Counted from the first letter of the stretch, positions 10,231 through 20,226 are shown. The stretch: 64,000 bases of DNA from Pectobacterium carotovorum (GCA_016415585.1 CP066552.1:2604001-2668000), one strand, 5' to 3'. A program made the numbers and translations. Notes: a model not told the origin generated them from the sequence alone.

Positions 10231-10857
10231 TTACGCCTTCCCTTTCCAGCGTCCAGGAACATAAGAAAACACCGGGAGCTGCCACGACCAGCGAATGGCT
10301 GCCAGACGCACGGCCAAACCAATGCTGAATGACACCAGCAGATTAATATCGTGATTAACGTTAAGCGATTTTAACCCAAGATAGAGAAGTGCAACCAAAA
10401 GCGAGACGCTGGCGTACAGCTCTTTTTTCAGCACCATTGGCGTACGGTTACAGAAAATATCACGCAATATTCCACCGAAAATCCCGGTTACGATACCCGC
10501 CATAATCACCACCGTCGTTGAATAATTCAGTTGCAGTGCGACGTTGCAACCAATGACCGTAAAGGCAATCAGTCCCATCGCATCCAGCACCAGAAAGAGT
10601 CGGTGCAAATGGTGCATGAAGCGCGCAATGATAATCGTGAAAAGGCCCGCACCAATGGTGAGGTAGATATAGCCGGGATGCTGCGTCCAGCCGATGGGAT
10701 AATTACCGAGGAGAATATCGCGAACGGTACCACCGCCAAGCGCGGTGATGAAGGCAATCATGCCTACGCCAAAAATATCCATATTACGACGTCCAGCGGC
10801 CAGCGCCCCGGACATCCCCTCTGCCGTAATCGCGATCAGATAGATGTAAGTCAGCAC
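10231..10857 (-). CDS. TRIC/UPF0126 family membrane protein (YicG-like)
   Basis: A 208-residue inner-membrane protein with about seven hydrophobic segments. It has two related halves carrying the glycine-rich motifs GGGTVRDIL (near 45) and GGILRDIF (near 130), the signature of the trimeric intracellular cation channel family; E. coli YicG is similar. The start is taken as GTG at 10857 (AGGA about 9 bases upstream). A longer in-frame ORF reaches 10974, but that extension reads straight through the glycine riboswitch and cannot be coding. Riboswitch control suggests a role tied to glycine, perhaps transport; this is inference. Confidence 0.9.
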   Translation of the reverse strand: MLTYIYLIAITAEGMSGALAAGRRNMDIFGVGMIAFITALGGGTVRDILLGNYPIGWTQHPGYIYLTIGAGLFTIIIARFMHHLHRLFLVLDAMGLIAFTVIGCNVALQLNYSTTVVIMAGIVTGIFGGILRDIFCNRTPMVLKKELYASVSLLVALLYLGLKSLNVNHDINLLVSFSIGLAVRLAAIRWSWQLPVFSYVPGRWKGKA

Positions 10858-10875
10858 ACAAGTTATCCTGTGAAA

Positions 10876-10975
10876 TGTGCCACTCCCTCTGTCCGCTTTA
10901 CCTGAGAGTTTACGCAGCAGTGCTGCTTGCCCCTTCGGTGGGTTGCATAGCAACCTCTCTCCAGTTGGCTTCAAT
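10876..10975 (-). promoter_or_regulatory. Glycine riboswitch, single aptamer
   Basis: Read on the minus strand it contains the conserved aptamer blocks: GGAGAG, then CACCGAAGGGGCAA, then CTCTCAGGTAAAGCGGACAG. The P3b region forms GCAGCACTGCTGC. Only about 20 bases separate the aptamer from the GTG start of the TRIC gene, with no room for a second aptamer. Control is therefore probably at translation initiation or by a short expression platform. Confidence 0.92.
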
Positions 10976-11039
10976 GGAATTCGCAGTTAGGGTAGCCTGA
11001 GCGATTATGGGAGTTTGCGCCTTCGGCGGAGCGTCATTT

Positions 11040-11063
11040 TATACCCTAAATAATGACGGGTAT
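11040..11063. repeat. Minimal ERIC remnant, ends only (24 bp)
   Basis: The left terminus TATACCCTAAATAAT is joined directly to the right terminus GACGGGTAT. The whole hairpin core is absent. It lies between the riboswitch leader and xthA. Confidence 0.7.
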
Positions 11064-11284
11064 GCGCCCTCTCTCCTGCGAGGTGCGGAGTATAACGGTC
11101 TACAAGCCTCATGTTCAACTGAATATAAGTGAATCTTATTTTTAACGATTCTCATCCGCGCCAACCGTCTCTGAAGCCACAGCAATAAGCCCAGTAACCC
11201 CATTCGAAAGCGTAGCCTCGCCGTGACGCCATGCCCCATTTTCTGCTACCATCTCGTCACATTTTTTAGCGAATGGCAGCGAAC

Positions 11285-12091
11285 ATGAAAGTTGTATCTT
11301 TTAATATCAATGGCCTGCGGGCGCGCCCTCATCAGTTGGCCGCCATTATCGAACAACACCAGCCGGATGTGATCGGGTTGCAGGAAACGAAAGTCCACGA
11401 TGACATGTTTCCGTTAGAGGATGTCAGCCAGTACGGCTACCACGTTTATTACCACGGACAAAAAGGTCACTACGGCGTCGCACTGCTGTGTAAAGAGCAG
11501 CCCATTGCGGTTCGTCGCGGTTTCCCAACGGATGAAGACGATGCACAGCGCCGGATCATCATGGCAGATTTTGCCACCGAGCACGGCACACTCACCGTCG
11601 TTAACGGCTATTTTCCACAGGGAGAAAGCCGCGACCACCCGGTGAAATTCCCCGCCAAGACGCGCTTCTATCAGGATCTGCAAACCTATCTGGAACAACA
11701 CCATAGCGCGACACAACCGCTGATTGTGATGGGTGATGTCAATATCAGCCCTACCGATCTGGATATCGGCATCGGCGAAGAAAACCGTAAGCGCTGGTTG
11801 CGTACTGGTAAATGTTCTTTCCTGCCGGAAGAGCGCGAATGGATGGCGCGTTTGCAAGGCTGGGGGCTTATCGACACCTTCCGTGCCGCGAATCCAGACA
11901 GCAACGATCGTTTTTCGTGGTTTGACTACCGTTCTGCCGGGTTCGATGACAACCGTGGCCTGCGTATTGACCTGATTCTTGCCAGTACGTTCCTGGCCGA
12001 ACGCTGCGTCGCTACCGGTATTGATTACGATATTCGAGGGATGGAAAAACCGTCCGACCATGCACCGATCTGGGCGCAGTTTTCGTTGTAG
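11285..12091 (+). CDS. xthA: Exonuclease III
   Basis: XthA is the major AP endonuclease and 3'-5' exonuclease of base-excision repair. The 268 residues match E. coli. The DNase I-like fold is marked by the metal-binding Glu in LQETKVHDD (residue 34), the central [14 protein letters not shown] (about 149-162) and the C-terminal catalytic His in [10 protein letters not shown] start at the second ATG (11285), which gives the family N-terminus [10 protein letters not shown]; an in-frame ATG at 11273 is possible. Confidence 0.97.
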   Translation: MKVVSFNINGLRARPHQLAAIIEQHQPDVIGLQETKVHDDMFPLEDVSQYGYHVYYHGQKGHYGVALLCKEQPIAVRRGFPTDEDDAQRRIIMADFATEHGTLTVVNGYFPQGESRDHPVKFPAKTRFYQDLQTYLEQHHSATQPLIVMGDVNISPTDLDIGIGEENRKRWLRTGKCSFLPEEREWMARLQGWGLIDTFRAANPDSNDRFSWFDYRSAGFDDNRGLRIDLILASTFLAERCVATGIDYDIRGMEKPSDHAPIWAQFSL

Positions 12092-12146
12092 AAATTTTCG
12101 CTGTAGAGATAGTACGTTGTAAAAGATCGTACGCAGTAAAAATAAC

Positions 12147-12181
12147 ATCACCGCTGTGCATCAAAGCCACAGCGGTGATTA
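12147..12181. terminator. Terminator between xthA and ynjH
   Basis: A 12-bp stem, ATCACCGCTGTG with CACAGCGGTGAT, lies between two convergent genes. The minus-strand side is followed by a T-rich run, so it fits best as the ynjH/topB terminator but could stop both. Confidence 0.75.
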
Positions 12182-12223
12182 AAATTCGTAGAAGTATTAG
12201 TCGTAGTGCTTTTTAACGCCCGA

Positions 12224-12514
12224 TTATTGCTTAACCAATTGCCATATCAGGTTGTTTGTTCCCAGCGTTTGCTTGTCTCGCACGCATTGCAGAATCACTC
12301 CTTCGACTTTTACCACCGCGCCCTCAGAATAGTTCCGGTTTTCATACACGCAGCAGCGCAGGCAGTTGTTATTTTGTTCACGCACCGCTGTTCCTGCTCC
12401 CCATACTTCCGGTGGAACGGGAACAACAATATCTGTTCCGCCACGATTAGCCTGCGCCAGCGCGGGCAGCACTAGCATCACACTGGCGACACACAAAGAC
12501 ACTAACGATTTCAT
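12224..12514 (-). CDS. ynjH: DUF1496 family protein YnjH
   Basis: A small exported protein of unknown function, 96 residues. A signal peptide occupies about residues 1-22 (hydrophobic [16 protein letters not shown]). The mature part has four cysteines, including the CLRCC cluster, suggesting disulfides or metal binding. Its ATG overlaps the topB stop (ATGA), so it is translationally coupled to topB. The E. coli homologue lies in the same neighbourhood. Confidence 0.88.
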   Translation of the reverse strand: MKSLVSLCVASVMLVLPALAQANRGGTDIVVPVPPEVWGAGTAVREQNNNCLRCCVYENRNYSEGAVVKVEGVILQCVRDKQTLGTNNLIWQLVKQ

Positions 12515-14436
12515 TGCTCCTGCTCCTTCGCTTTTTTAGTCTGAGGCTTGCGCCGTTTTGATGCACCCGACGGCGGTGCAGAAAGCCCTTTAAATGCCCT
12601 CACCGCACCGTTTTGTTTCGCTTGCTGAATCAACTCCTGCAAGGAGTTCGTCAGCGGTTGCATAAAATCCTGATAGCGACATTTTTTCTCGCTAATTTGC
12701 GTCAACGTGGCTTCCCAATGTGCGGTCATGTCAGGATGCGCCGCGCTCGCAGGCAGTGAGTGAATTAACGCCCGCCCCGCTTCACTCGCATGAATATAGC
12801 GGGCTTTCTTAAACAGAAATGTCCGTTTAAACAATAATTCGATAATACCCGCGCGCGTCGCTTCGGTTCCTAATCCATCGGTCGCCCGTAGGATTTTCTT
12901 CAGTTCTTTATCCTGCACAAAACGCGCGATGCCCGTCATCGCCGATAACAATGTGGCATCGGTAAACGGCCGCGGCGGCTGTGTTTGGCGCTCAACGACC
13001 TCACCGCGTTCACACAGTAATTCATCACCTTTTGCCACTACGGGCAACGGCATACCTTCGTTTTCTTCGTCCCGCTCTTTGCCACCTAACAACGTGCGCC
13101 ACCCGGCTTCGGCCAGGAAGCGCGCTTTAGCAATAAATTTACCACCCGCGATATCCAGTTCAATGACGCACTTGCGAAACACGGCGTCCGGGCAGAACTG
13201 CATGATGTACTGCCGCGCGACTAAACCATACACCTTGCGCTCATTCTCCGTCAGCGAGGCACTTGCACTGCGGGCGGTAGGAATAATCGCATGGTGAGCA
13301 TCGACCTTACCATCGTCCCAGCAGCGGTTACGCCGATCCACATCCATAACCGGCTGTGGCAACAGGTCTGGCTGATGTACGGATATGGCATTCAAGACGG
13401 CATGACGCCCGGCAAAATGCTCCTCTGGCAAATAGCGACAGTCAGAACGCGGGTACGTAATCAGCTTATGGGTTTCATAGAGCTTCTGGCACACGTCCAG
13501 AACTTGCTGTGCGCTAAGCCCGAAACGCTTAGCGGCTTCGATCTGTAACGTCGACAGCGAATAAGGCAGCGGTGCGGTTTCTGATTCCCGTTTATCATTA
13601 TAGCTGGTGACGAACGCGGGCTGGCCTTCGATACGCTTGACGACATGATCCGCCAACGATCGATGCAGCAATCGCCCTTCTTCATCCTGATAAGGTTCAC
13701 AGGATTCGCTGGGTTGCCACATCGCGACAAAACGCTCATCGGCAGGCGTTACGATATGGGCTTTCACTTCAAAATAATCTTTGGAAACGAAGTTTTCTAT
13801 CTCTTCATCTCGTCGCACCACCAGCCCCAGCACTGGCGTTTGCACGCGGCCAACTGACAGCACACCATCATAGCCCGCATTGCGCCCTAATATCGTATAG
13901 GCGCGGGTCATGTTAATACCGTAAAGCCAGTCCGCTCGAGAACGCGCCAGCGCCGACACACATAGGGGGATAAACTCTCTGTTTTCACGTAAACGAGAAA
14001 CAGCACGCTCTACCGCCTGTGGGTTAAGATCGTTAACCAGACAACGACGTACCTGCTGGCGTTTTTCTTCCGGCAGGGAAAGATATTCCAGCACCTCATC
14101 CACCAGCAGTTGTCCTTCACGATCGGGGTCTCCCGCGTGAATCACTTCGGTGGCGTCATTCAGGAGCTTTTTTATGGTGTTGAGCTGCTTACTGACTGAA
14201 GGTCGCGGCTGCAACAGCCATTTCTGGGGTATGATAGGTAGATCGGTGAGCGACCAGCGAGCATAGCGCGCATCATAAACATCCGGCTGCGCCTGCTCCA
14301 GCAGGTGCCCCACGCACCACGTCACAACATCATTCTGGCCGCAGGCAATAAAGCCATCGCCGCGTCGATGCGGTTTGGGTAACACGTCTGCAATCGCCCG
14401 CGCAAGGCTGGGCTTTTCGGCAATAAAAAGTCGCAT
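12511..14436 (-). CDS. topB: DNA topoisomerase III
   Basis: This type IA topoisomerase decatenates and resolves single-stranded crossovers in replication and recombination. The N-terminal Toprim domain begins [19 protein letters not shown], with the acidic DPDREGQLL motif near 103-111. The catalytic Tyr lies in [12 protein letters not shown] near residue 328. The 641 residues compare with about 653 in E. coli. The C-terminal tail is Lys-rich. Its stop overlaps ynjH; ydjA lies about 100 bases upstream on the same strand. In E. coli selD sits between ydjA and topB; it is absent here. Confidence 0.97.
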   Translation of the reverse strand: MRLFIAEKPSLARAIADVLPKPHRRGDGFIACGQNDVVTWCVGHLLEQAQPDVYDARYARWSLTDLPIIPQKWLLQPRPSVSKQLNTIKKLLNDATEVIHAGDPDREGQLLVDEVLEYLSLPEEKRQQVRRCLVNDLNPQAVERAVSRLRENREFIPLCVSALARSRADWLYGINMTRAYTILGRNAGYDGVLSVGRVQTPVLGLVVRRDEEIENFVSKDYFEVKAHIVTPADERFVAMWQPSESCEPYQDEEGRLLHRSLADHVVKRIEGQPAFVTSYNDKRESETAPLPYSLSTLQIEAAKRFGLSAQQVLDVCQKLYETHKLITYPRSDCRYLPEEHFAGRHAVLNAISVHQPDLLPQPVMDVDRRNRCWDDGKVDAHHAIIPTARSASASLTENERKVYGLVARQYIMQFCPDAVFRKCVIELDIAGGKFIAKARFLAEAGWRTLLGGKERDEENEGMPLPVVAKGDELLCERGEVVERQTQPPRPFTDATLLSAMTGIARFVQDKELKKILRATDGLGTEATRAGIIELLFKRTFLFKKARYIHASEAGRALIHSLPASAAHPDMTAHWEATLTQISEKKCRYQDFMQPLTNSLQELIQQAKQNGAVRAFKGLSAPPSGASKRRKPQTKKAKEQEQ

Positions 14437-14532
14437 TATTCACCATCAAGCAGACTGGACATTTCCCGCGTAACTCGCGGGAAAGCACGCTGTAAAACGG
14501 GGTGGAAATCGAGATTATTCAAAAGATGACGA

Positions 14533-15084
14533 TCAGAAGTAGTGAACAAACGCATCGGTATCAAGCGGCATGACTGTCGTCGAGGCTTTGAGCTGTGGTG
14601 TCCCCAGATAGAGGAAACCGACAATTTCATCCTGCTCACGGCAGTTAAACGCTTCGCGCACCAAAGCATTGTGCGTCCAGGCACCGCTACGCCAGATGCC
14701 GTTGAAGCCCTGCGCCAATGCCGCCATCTGCATGGCCTGAACCGCACAGCCTGCGGAGACAATTTGCTCCCAAAGCGGGACTTTCGGATTCTCTTCACAA
14801 TGCGCGACAATGGTAATAATCAGCGGGGCGCGATAAGGCGCCTGACGCGCTTTATCAATACCAGCGTCGTCCAGCCCTTCCTGCTGCGCGGCACGGGTCA
14901 GTAGCGAACTAAAACGATCCAGACCGTCATTTTCGATCATAAAAAAGCGCCACGGCTGCATCGCACCATGATCCGGCGCACGCATACCGGCGTGGATAAT
15001 GTTATTCAATACGTCACCCGTTGGTGCGGGTGCGGTCAGGCGCGAGGCCGAACGACGATTCAATAGCAATTCAAGAGCATCCAT
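14533..15084 (-). CDS. ydjA: Nitroreductase family flavoprotein YdjA
   Basis: A 183-residue FMN-dependent nitroreductase-like protein, the same length as E. coli YdjA. Phosphate-binding NRRSASR lies near residues 9-15. The family features GAMQPWRFF near 40 and the C-terminal GFLYLGTPQ are present. The physiological substrate is unknown; the family uses NAD(P)H to reduce quinones or nitroaromatics. The ATG at 15084 begins [11 protein letters not shown] as in the family; an upstream in-frame start at 15105 adds 7 residues. It is divergent from sppA. Confidence 0.95.
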   Translation of the reverse strand: MDALELLLNRRSASRLTAPAPTGDVLNNIIHAGMRAPDHGAMQPWRFFMIENDGLDRFSSLLTRAAQQEGLDDAGIDKARQAPYRAPLIITIVAHCEENPKVPLWEQIVSAGCAVQAMQMAALAQGFNGIWRSGAWTHNALVREAFNCREQDEIVGFLYLGTPQLKASTTVMPLDTDAFVHYF

Positions 15085-15368
15085 CGCACATCTCCTGTCT
15101 GGCAATATAATTTCTGCTGTACAATTCAGTTCTACGACAAGCCACTTCTACAGTAGAAATGACTGTACGCCAACGTTGCGCGCCACGTTAGCACAAGTAG
15201 AAGTTTTGTTACAAGATAACCCCGACAGGGCGTGCTTCTGCGACGATTTAATGCTGACTTTTTACTGTCCGCTCATTAGGATACTATCACTCCTTGTGCT
15301 TCATCACTTGCCAGAGGGCAAGTTGAAGGACGTAGGGCACACGCTGTTTACCCGTTAATGGAGATATC

Positions 15369-17219
15369 ATGCGCACATTGTGGCGAATTTTTAGCGGATT
15401 TTTTAAGTGGACATGGCGTCTGCTTAATTTTATCAGAGAATTTATTCTCAATATTTTCCTTATTGCTCTGATTTTAGTGGGTGTTGGGATCTACTCACAG
15501 GTAAAAACGACGCCGGAAGCGGCCACGAAAGGTGCGCTGTTGGTCGATCTGACGGGCGTGGTCGTTGATCAACCCACCGTTAACAACAAACTGCGTCAAT
15601 TAGGACGCGAATTCTTCGGCGCATCGAACAACCGTCGCCAGGAGAACTCACTGTTCGATATCGTCGACAGTATTCGTCAGGCAAAGAGTGACGACAACAT
15701 CACGGGCATGGTGCTGGATCTCAGCGACTTTACCGGTGCCGACCAACCGTCTCTGCAATACATCGGTAAAGCGCTGCGCGAATTCCGCGATAGCGGCAAG
15801 CCTATTTATGCGGTCGGCGACAGCTACAACCAGTCTCAATACTATTTGGCCAGTTTTGCCAATACGGTGTCATTGACGCCACAAGGCAGTGTTGATCTGC
15901 ACGGTTTCGCGACCAACAATCTCTACTTCAAGTCCATGCTGGACAAGCTGAAAGTGACCACCAATATCTTCCGCGTGGGAACCTATAAGTCAGCCGTTGA
16001 GCCGTATCTGCGTGACGATATGTCACCTGCAGCGCGCGATGCCGATGGCCGTTGGATCAACGCCCTCTGGCAGCAGTATTTAAATATCGTTTCTGCTAAC
16101 CGCCAGATTACACCTCAGCAGCTCTTTCCTGGCGCAACCAGCATCATTGCAGGCTTGCAGGCCGTTCAGGGCGACACCGCACGCTATGCGCTGGATAACA
16201 AGCTGGTCGATGAAGTGGCATCACGTTCCGTGACCGAACAATCGCTGGTTAAAGCGTTCGGCTGGAATAGCCAGAAGAACAACTTTAATTTCATCAGCAT
16301 TTACGACTACGCCATCAAACCGCCAGTGCAAAACAACAACCAGATCGCGGTAGTGTTTGCCAATGGCGCAATCATTGATGGCCCGGAAACGCCGGGAATG
16401 GTCGGCGGCGATACCACGGCAGCACAAATTCGCGCCGCGCGCCTCGATCCTAAAGTCAAAGCGCTGGTACTGCGCGTCAATAGCCCCGGCGGTAGCGTCA
16501 CTGCGTCAGAGCTGATTCGCTCAGAACTGATGGCACTCCGTTTGGCGGGTAAACCGATCGTGGTATCTATGGGCGGTATGGCAGCATCGGGCGGCTACTG
16601 GATCTCAACGCCAGCGAACGCGATCATCTCCAGCGCCAGTACGCTAACTGGTTCTATCGGTATTTTTGGCGTGATTACCACGTTCGAAGATTCGCTGGAA
16701 AGCCTTGGCGTCCACACGGATGGCGTTGCCACTTCCCCGCTGGCCGATCTGTCAATCACGAAATCGCTGCCGCCTGAATTCTCGCAGATGATGCAACTGA
16801 GTATCGAGCGGGGTTATAAGAACTTCATCGATATCGTGGCGCAGGCACGTAAGAAAACGCCAGAGCAAATCGATCAGATCGCACAAGGTCACGTCTGGGT
16901 CGGTAGCGACGCGAAAGAAAATGGTTTGGTCGATCAGATCGGCGATTTTGATGACGCTGTGAAGAAAGCGGCTGAGCTGGCAAAACTGGGGCAGTATCAG
17001 TTGAACTGGTATGCCGAACAGCCAGGTCTGCTCGACACAATGCTGAATCAAGTGAACGCTTCCGTTTATGCCCTGCTGCCCGTTGCCGTCCAGTCTATGC
17101 TGCCAGCACCGGTCGCACAGCTGGCGGAAGCCATGCGGTCACAGCCGTCCATCATGAATAACCTGAACGACCCGCAGAACCGATACGCATTTTGCCTCAC
17201 CTGCGGAGAAGTTCGGTAG
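15369..17219 (+). CDS. sppA: Signal peptide peptidase A (protease IV)
   Basis: This inner-membrane serine protease degrades cleaved signal peptides in the periplasm. The 616 residues compare with 618 in E. coli. One N-terminal membrane anchor spans about 20-44. Two tandem SppA/S49 domains follow (about 60-310 and 325-560). The catalytic Ser is in MGGMAASGGYWIS (near 409) and the catalytic Lys comes from the first domain (FRVGTYKSAVEP, near 209). The start at 15369 follows AATGGAGA. A truncated ERIC lies just after the stop. Confidence 0.97.
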   Translation: MRTLWRIFSGFFKWTWRLLNFIREFILNIFLIALILVGVGIYSQVKTTPEAATKGALLVDLTGVVVDQPTVNNKLRQLGREFFGASNNRRQENSLFDIVDSIRQAKSDDNITGMVLDLSDFTGADQPSLQYIGKALREFRDSGKPIYAVGDSYNQSQYYLASFANTVSLTPQGSVDLHGFATNNLYFKSMLDKLKVTTNIFRVGTYKSAVEPYLRDDMSPAARDADGRWINALWQQYLNIVSANRQITPQQLFPGATSIIAGLQAVQGDTARYALDNKLVDEVASRSVTEQSLVKAFGWNSQKNNFNFISIYDYAIKPPVQNNNQIAVVFANGAIIDGPETPGMVGGDTTAAQIRAARLDPKVKALVLRVNSPGGSVTASELIRSELMALRLAGKPIVVSMGGMAASGGYWISTPANAIISSASTLTGSIGIFGVITTFEDSLESLGVHTDGVATSPLADLSITKSLPPEFSQMMQLSIERGYKNFIDIVAQARKKTPEQIDQIAQGHVWVGSDAKENGLVDQIGDFDDAVKKAAELAKLGQYQLNWYAEQPGLLDTMLNQVNASVYALLPVAVQSMLPAPVAQLAEAMRSQPSIMNNLNDPQNRYAFCLTCGEVR

Positions 17220-17230
17220 CGTGCCCATAT

Positions 17231-17294
17231 GTACCCTAAATAATTCGAGTTGCGTGAAGGAAGCCAACGCACAAACAACTTGAAGTATGACGGG
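17231..17294 (+). repeat. Short ERIC element (64 bp)
   Basis: Both termini are present (TACCCTAAATAATTCGAGTTGC and GCAACTTGAAGTATGACGGG-like) but the central hairpin is deleted. The outer TATA bases have drifted at both ends. It lies 12 bases after sppA. Confidence 0.8.
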
Positions 17295-17383
17295 CCTGGC
17301 CCGGTAATAGTCATTACTTATGATGATACTACCGGGCTGTTTTTCCCTCTATAATTCTCGGTTTAATCCTGACTCACACCACC

Positions 17384-18403
17384 ATGCGAAAGAAATCCAT
17401 TTATGTCGCCTATACGGGCGGCACCATCGGCATGCAGCGCTCTGCTAATGGCTATGTGCCGGTATCCGGACATTTACAGCAGCAGTTGGCAAGAATGCCG
17501 GAATTCCATCGTGAAGAGATGCCGTCGTTCACGATTCATGAATATGACCCGCTAATCGATTCGTCTGACATGACGCCAGCGGATTGGCAATCCATCGCGG
17601 ACGATATTCAAAACCACTACGATGATTATGACGGTTTCGTGATTCTGCATGGCACTGACACGATGGCGTTCACCGCATCTGCGCTCTCATTTATGCTGGA
17701 AAATCTTGCCAAGCCGGTTATCGTGACAGGGTCACAAATTCCGTTAGCAGAATTGCGTTCGGACGGCCAGACCAACCTGCTAAACGCGCTGTACGTGGCG
17801 GCTAATCATCCGATTAATGAAGTCGCCCTCTTTTTCAATAACAAACTGCTGCGCGGCAACCGCACCACTAAAGCCCATGCGGACGGTTTTGATGCCTTCG
17901 CCTCCCCCAACTATCCGCCGCTGCTGGAAGCCGGTATCCATATTCGTCGACTGGCCCCCACCGTGGAATGTAGCAACTGTCCGCCGTTGAAAGTGCATCA
18001 CATTACGCCGCAGCCTATCGGGGTGATTACGATTTATCCTGGCATTTCTGCCGATGTCATCAGCAATTTCCTCCGTCAGCCAGTAAAAGCGCTTATCCTG
18101 CGCTCCTACGGCGTTGGCAACGCGCCGCAAAGCCCCGGGCTGCTGCACGAGCTACGTGAAGCCTCCGCTCGCGGCATTGTGGTCGTCAACCTGACACAAT
18201 GCATTTCCGGACGCGTGAACATGGGCGGCTATGCGACGGGCAATGCGCTGGCGCATGCGGGCGTCATCAGTGGCTTTGATATGACCGTCGAAGCCGCCTT
18301 GACCAAGCTGCATTACTTATTGAGCCAGCAAGACTTAAGCGCCGATGAAATCCGCCAGTTGATGCAGCAGAACCTGCATGGGGAATTGAGCGATAAAGAT
18401 TGA
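17384..18403 (+). CDS. ansA: Cytoplasmic L-asparaginase I
   Basis: AnsA hydrolyses L-asparagine to aspartate and ammonia in the cytosol. The 339 residues match E. coli AnsA (338). The first catalytic Thr is in AYTGGTIGM near residue 12. The second triad lies in LHGTDTMAFTAS (near 90), followed by the Lys-containing region near 160. No signal peptide is seen, which separates it from periplasmic type II enzymes. pncA follows 20 bases later on the same strand, forming the ansA-pncA operon also found in E. coli. Confidence 0.97.
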   Translation: MRKKSIYVAYTGGTIGMQRSANGYVPVSGHLQQQLARMPEFHREEMPSFTIHEYDPLIDSSDMTPADWQSIADDIQNHYDDYDGFVILHGTDTMAFTASALSFMLENLAKPVIVTGSQIPLAELRSDGQTNLLNALYVAANHPINEVALFFNNKLLRGNRTTKAHADGFDAFASPNYPPLLEAGIHIRRLAPTVECSNCPPLKVHHITPQPIGVITIYPGISADVISNFLRQPVKALILRSYGVGNAPQSPGLLHELREASARGIVVVNLTQCISGRVNMGGYATGNALAHAGVISGFDMTVEAALTKLHYLLSQQDLSADEIRQLMQQNLHGELSDKD

Positions 18404-18422
18404 GTTAATCACGGAGTAGATA

Positions 18423-19070
18423 ATGAAAAAAGCATTTCTATTAGTTGATTTGCAAAATGATTTTTGCCCCGGCGGCGCATTGGCCGTTAACGAAGGCGAC
18501 CGCGTCATTGACGTTGCCAATCGTGCTATTGAGGCTTGTCTGGCCGCTGGCGTCACGGTGATTGCCAGTCAGGATTGGCATCCGGCTAATCACGGCAGCT
18601 TTGCGGTTAATGCGAATACCAAGGTCGGAGAACTCGGTGAATTAAACGGATGGCCGCAGATCTGGTGGCCGGTTCACTGTGTGCAGGGAACCACCGGGGC
18701 TGATTTTCATCCAGCGCTTAATCAGTCGGCCATTCAGTGGATCGTACAAAAAGGGACGCAGCCGGAGATCGATAGCTATAGCGCTTTTTTCGATAATGGG
18801 CATCGGGTTAAAACCGAATTGGATACGTGGCTACACGCTAATCACATCACCCATTTGACGATTCTGGGGCTGGCAACAGATTATTGCGTCAAGTTCAGCG
18901 TATTGGATGCGATTGCGCTGGGCTATCACACCGAAGTCCTGGTGGATGGTTGTCGTGGCGTGAATCTTTCGCCTGATGACAGCGAATCTGCGTTACGGGA
19001 AATGGCGCAGCGTGGTGCAATACTGACGGATATGACACAGTTTCTTGCTACGTTGTCTTCTGCCCGTTAG
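18423..19070 (+). CDS. pncA: Nicotinamidase
   Basis: PncA deaminates nicotinamide to nicotinic acid for the NAD salvage pathway; family members also activate pyrazinamide. The isochorismatase-like fold begins LLVDLQNDFCPGGAL with catalytic Asp10. The metal-binding SQDWHPANHGSF is near 53-63 and the catalytic Cys is in GLATDYCVKFS near residue 155. The 215 residues are normal. A GGAG box precedes the ATG. It is the second gene of the ansA-pncA unit. Confidence 0.97.
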   Translation: MKKAFLLVDLQNDFCPGGALAVNEGDRVIDVANRAIEACLAAGVTVIASQDWHPANHGSFAVNANTKVGELGELNGWPQIWWPVHCVQGTTGADFHPALNQSAIQWIVQKGTQPEIDSYSAFFDNGHRVKTELDTWLHANHITHLTILGLATDYCVKFSVLDAIALGYHTEVLVDGCRGVNLSPDDSESALREMAQRGAILTDMTQFLATLSSAR

Positions 19071-19093
19071 CGCGACTGACAACTGAAAATAGT

Positions 19094-19112
19094 GGCAGCC
19101 AATGAGGCTGCC
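19094..19112. terminator. Short GC stem between pncA and yeaC
   Basis: GGCAGCC and GGCTGCC form a 7-bp stem with a 5-base loop between the convergent genes. No strong T-run follows, so activity is uncertain. Confidence 0.45.
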
Positions 19113-19122
19113 TGCTCACACG

Positions 19123-19401
19123 TTACGCGTCGGGTTTCAACGTAATAATAGCGTCAGCGATATTAAATTCGCGCTTCAGCTCCTGCTTGCTCTTCATCAC
19201 GATTTCACCATCAGTACCAATCGTCATGTGCTCAGCCTGTTCGTTATGGCGAGCTTGCCACATCATCACCATTTGCAGGCAGTTTTCTTTCTGTTCAGCC
19301 GTCAACGCGACACCGTCTGGCCATTTGCCTAACTCCACCGCCGTGACTAACCGTTGGTAAATTTCTGGCGTCATGGCGTCGATCAGATCATTGAGTTCCA
19401 T
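19123..19401 (-). CDS. yeaC: DUF1315 family protein YeaC
   Basis: A 92-residue cytosolic protein of unknown function, clearly the YeaC family. It opens MELNDLIDAMTPEIYQRL and contains GKWPDGVALTAEQKENCLQM, highly conserved with the E. coli protein. It is acidic at the start and has no membrane segment. It is convergent with pncA, and msrB lies upstream on the same strand, as in E. coli. Confidence 0.93.
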   Translation of the reverse strand: MELNDLIDAMTPEIYQRLVTAVELGKWPDGVALTAEQKENCLQMVMMWQARHNEQAEHMTIGTDGEIVMKSKQELKREFNIADAIITLKPDA

Positions 19402-19533
19402 ATCCGGTTTCTGCTCCGAGAAAGGTCAGATTTATTATTACTGGATTCTAGTTTGTGTAGCGTTTTATCGCAGCTGAATCGTTTAAAGCTAAAACATTAT
19501 CAGCCTGCCACTGTCGCACCTATCGCGGACAGA

Positions 19534-19953
19534 TTACCCGTCAATGCGTTCGCCATCAACGCCGTCGATAAAACTCAGCGAAGCAGAATTCACGCAGTAG
19601 CGTTCTCCCGTAGTTTTCGGGCCATCAGGGAACACGTGCCCCAGATGTGCATCACACTGCCCGCAGCGGATCTCGATGCGGCGCATATTGTGTGAATCAT
19701 CTTCCAGATAGCGAATCGCCTCTGAGGAAACGGGCTGATCGAAGCTCGGCCAGCCACAGCCGGAGTCGTATTTGCTGTCGGAATAAAACAGCGGAGCCTG
19801 ACAGCACAGGCAGTGATAAGCGCCAGTGCGCTTGTTATGCAACAATTTTCCTGAGAACGCAGGCTCCGTACCGCGTTGCTGGGTGACATAGCGCTGCATC
19901 TCTGTCAATTCAGTGTTGTCGGACGGGGTACGCGAAGCAGAGTCGTTAGTCAT
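19534..19953 (-). CDS. msrB: Peptide methionine-R-sulfoxide reductase
   Basis: MsrB reduces methionine-R-sulfoxide in oxidised proteins with thioredoxin. The zinc-binding CXXC pairs are visible as CLCC (residues near 49-52) and CGQC (near 98-101). The catalytic Cys is in [13 protein letters not shown] near 121. The ATG at 19953 gives 139 residues, the normal length; the in-frame start at 20016 would add an unconserved extension. It is divergent from gapA and shares the CRP-site-containing spacer, the same arrangement as E. coli. Confidence 0.97.
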   Translation of the reverse strand: MTNDSASRTPSDNTELTEMQRYVTQQRGTEPAFSGKLLHNKRTGAYHCLCCQAPLFYSDSKYDSGCGWPSFDQPVSSEAIRYLEDDSHNMRRIEIRCGQCDAHLGHVFPDGPKTTGERYCVNSASLSFIDGVDGERIDG

Positions 19954-20071
19954 AGGAAGTCTCACGGCGGGTGTTATCAATTCAATTAATCGTTGATTAT
20001 AACAAAAAATTAACAACCTAACAGGCTGTTCTGACCTAATATTAGGAATGTTATTAGCATCAATATTTAAT

Positions 20072-20087
20072 TGTGATGCACATCACA
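20072..20087. promoter_or_regulatory. CRP-binding site between msrB and gapA
   Basis: TGTGATGCACATCACA is a perfect match to the CRP consensus (TGTGA-N6-TCACA). It lies about 150 bases upstream of the mapped-like gapA -35 box and about 120 bases from the msrB start. A second TGAGATCACA half-like sequence follows immediately. Confidence 0.8.
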
Positions 20088-20226
20088 TATTGAGATCACA
20101 CAGGCTTTATATGATGCATTTCACCCTCATATCAGGCTTAGATGTTACTTAGTTACAGGGTCGAGCGGTTTTCGCACAAAGTTTAGTCATAGGTTTGACT
20201 TACAGCAACTATTGACACGATTCCGC

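Noticed and set aside
10858..10974. N-terminal extension of the TRIC protein
   Set aside because: The bases form the conserved glycine aptamer; homology of the protein starts at the GTG at 10857.
11039..11239. 66-codon minus-strand frame before xthA
   Set aside because: It includes an ERIC remnant, has no recognisable family and no good ribosome-binding site.
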